A stretch of 64,000 nucleotides of DNA from Caballeronia pedi (lineage in GTDB: Bacteria; Pseudomonadota; Gammaproteobacteria; Burkholderiales; Burkholderiaceae): positions 186,001 through 250,000 of the forward strand of contig NZ_FCOE02000003.1 in assembly GCF_001544915.2 (NCBI RefSeq), in the 5' to 3' direction. Shown here piece after piece: positions 62,729-64,000 of this stretch. The notes beneath the pieces are model-generated. The model was given only the letters and a program-made list of their open reading frames with translations, was not told the DNA's origin and made no database searches. Made by a program: the position numbers and the translations under genes. Every line of letters begins with the position of its first letter. Position 1 is the first letter of the stretch.

Positions 62729-63730
62729 ATGCTAGATGCAAGAAAAATCCACGAGGAGTCCATCGTCATTGACGCTGTCTCCCCACTGCTTCTAAATAAG
62801 AGCTACACCGACCTGTACCGGCAGGGAGGCGTAACCGCTGTTTGCCCGACCGTCAGTCTTGGTGGCACCGCCGGCGAGCAGGTCAAAGTGCTTGGGTCTT
62901 GGCTCCGCCACATTCGACAGGACCCGTCTCTGATACTTTCGACGTCCGTTCGTGATATTGAACGAGCGAAGGAGTTGAATCGCCTCGCGCTTATATTTCA
63001 CTTTCAGGGCACCGACTCGATTGAAGACAACCTAGATTTGGTCGACGCCTACTACGCCTTGGGTGTTCGGGTCATCCAGTTGACCTACAACGTGAAGAAC
63101 CGCGTGGGCGATGGATGCACGGAGAGAACCGATGCCGGGCTGAGCGAATTTGGCATCAAGCTAGTACAGCGGCTAAACGAGCTCGGCATCGCGGTCGACT
63201 GCTCGCACACCGGAGTTCGGACGACACTCGACGCAATGGAAGTCTCAACTGCGCCGGTGATTTTCACCCATGCAAATGCGAGGTCCGTATTCGACAGCAA
63301 GCGGAACATCACTGATGAGCAGATTCGAGGCATTGCAAAGACAAACGGTGTCATTGGTGTCAATATTGTCCCGTACTACATCGTCAAGCACGTTCGACCG
63401 ACCATCGACCAACTGCTCGACCACGTCTCGTACATCGCCAGCCTCGTAGGCGTCGACCACGTAGGAATCGGCTTTGACTACTTCGGTGGTCAACAACCAT
63501 TCGTGTCAGACGAGGAGGCTAACCAAATCTATCGAAGCTTCATTGATGCAGGGAAGTGGGACCCAAATGTCACGCCGCCGCCGACCCAACTCTATCCCGA
63601 AGGACTCGACACCCCGGCGTACATGGCGAATCTGACTCCTGCGCTGATTCGTCGCGGCTTCTCGGAACAAGAGGTGAAGAAGATTCTCGGCGGGAACTGG
63701 ATGCGCGTTTTTGCAGAGATTTGGAAGTAG
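62729..63730 (+). CDS. M19 dipeptidase homologue with altered metal site
   Basis: 333 residues from the ATG at 62729 (AGGAGG upstream). Renal-dipeptidase fold: YALGVRVIQLTYN, then VDCSHTG and FTHANARSV keep the two His of the second metal site, and DHVGIGFDY is conserved. The usual first motif D-G-H-N-D is IVIDAVSPLL, lacking His and Asp, and the bridging Glu position reads FQGTD. Three of five zinc ligands are therefore missing, so it may use one metal or another chemistry, or have lost peptidase activity. Confidence 0.85.
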   Translation: MLDARKIHEESIVIDAVSPLLLNKSYTDLYRQGGVTAVCPTVSLGGTAGEQVKVLGSWLRHIRQDPSLILSTSVRDIERAKELNRLALIFHFQGTDSIEDNLDLVDAYYALGVRVIQLTYNVKNRVGDGCTERTDAGLSEFGIKLVQRLNELGIAVDCSHTGVRTTLDAMEVSTAPVIFTHANARSVFDSKRNITDEQIRGIAKTNGVIGVNIVPYYIVKHVRPTIDQLLDHVSYIASLVGVDHVGIGFDYFGGQQPFVSDEEANQIYRSFIDAGKWDPNVTPPPTQLYPEGLDTPAYMANLTPALIRRGFSEQEVKKILGGNWMRVFAEIWK

Positions 63731-63744
63731 CGTCGAGCCGAACG

Positions 63745-63768
63745 CCTCAGAATCGAACGATTCTGAGG
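63745..63768. terminator. Hairpin after the dipeptidase-like gene
   Basis: CCTCAGAATCG (63745-63755) pairs perfectly with CGATTCTGAGG (63758-63768), leaving a two-base loop as written (a four-base loop if the end pair opens). It lies between convergent genes; no long T run follows. Confidence 0.6.
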
Positions 63769-63849
63769 TGCCGGTTCTGAGCCTATATCGCTAAATGAGG
63801 CAGGCACAATTGCTGGAGGCGGTGTAGCTCTTGAGGCTCGTCGCCGCTC

Positions 63850-64000
63850 CTAGGCTCGCCGAGAAAGCAGCAGCAGTCCAGCACCGACAACCTCGATGAC
63901 GGCTACTACGAGCATCCCGGATTGAAAGTTCCCAGTCAGCGTCTTCATAACACCAATCAGCGACGGCGCCACGAAACCACCTAGCAACGCAACACTATAG
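63850..64000 (-). CDS. MFS transporter, C-terminal end, continues past window
   Basis: The last 49 residues and stop of a minus-strand gene. VALLGGFVAPSLIGVMK and LVVAVIEVVGAGLLLL are the final two membrane segments in the pattern of anion/cation symporters of the ACS family (tartrate, galactonate). Substrate and start lie outside the window. Confidence 0.7.
   Translation of the reverse strand, partial: YSVALLGGFVAPSLIGVMKTLTGNFQSGMLVVAVIEVVGAGLLLLSRRA

Noticed and set aside
1..64000. CRISPR array, rRNA, tRNA or replication origin
   Set aside because: No regularly spaced direct repeats, no recognisable rRNA or tRNA, and no iteron or DnaA-box cluster was noticed.

Overview
The window looks like a chromosome or megaplasmid segment of a Burkholderiales bacterium, probably Paraburkholderia, Caballeronia or Cupriavidus-like. 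The reasons are high GC with G/C-ending codons, multi-domain H-NS proteins with Lys/Ala tails, many GntR/LysR-controlled catabolic operons, and TRAP and ABC uptake systems. No rRNA, tRNA or CRISPR array was recognised.

Left part (1-15 kb), a defence island. It opens with the 5' part of a large NACHT/STAND-type NTPase (running off the left edge), then an AT-richer GIY-YIG protein, a CoA-transferase remnant, and a three-helix membrane protein. Next is a complete type II CBASS operon on the minus strand, capV (patatin phospholipase), DncV-like CD-NTase, cap2 (E2-E1 fusion) and cap3 (JAMM peptidase), all joined by short stop/start overlaps. A divergent WYL-domain regulator (capW) is transcribed away from it, and a perfect 11-bp inverted repeat lies between the two. 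A nuclease-like protein of unknown family, an H-NS protein with three DNA-binding modules and a SWIM zinc-finger protein follow.

Middle-left (15-22 kb), small accessory genes: secreted or lipoprotein-like proteins, a lone receiver domain, an intact IS5-family element with frameshifted transposase and TTA target duplication, a PsiF-repeat protein, a second multi-module H-NS protein and a decayed binding-protein gene.

Middle (22-40 kb). A ten-gene minus-strand operon combines LamB/YcsF (PxpA), KipI (PxpB) and KipA (PxpC) proteins with a separate biotin carboxylase and a small biotin carrier, a polyamine-type ABC importer and a divergent GroEL-like chaperonin. These are the parts of a split urea-carboxylase-like enzyme. 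Divergently transcribed are an APH-type kinase and a class-III PLP enzyme, the pairing seen in hydroxylysine and ethanolamine-phosphate breakdown, then GntR and LysR regulators, a tartrate/malate-type dehydrogenase and a semialdehyde dehydrogenase.

Right part (40-64 kb). A second kinase/class-III PLP pair sits with a cytoplasmic gamma-glutamyltransferase, followed by a TRAP transporter operon, a Gfo/Idh/MocA oxidoreductase and a GntR regulator. Three promoters here share a TTG-N11-CAA dyad. The last block is a hydroxyproline-type catabolic set: a proline racemase family enzyme with Ser/Cys instead of Cys/Cys, two enolase-superfamily enzymes of the hydroxyproline-betaine-epimerase/cis-3-hydroxyproline-dehydratase type, a pyrroline-2-carboxylate-reductase-like enzyme, GntP and ABC transporters, an unusual M19 dipeptidase homologue and two regulators. 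Together the right half suggests scavenging of hydroxylated or cyclised amino acids; that theme is inference.
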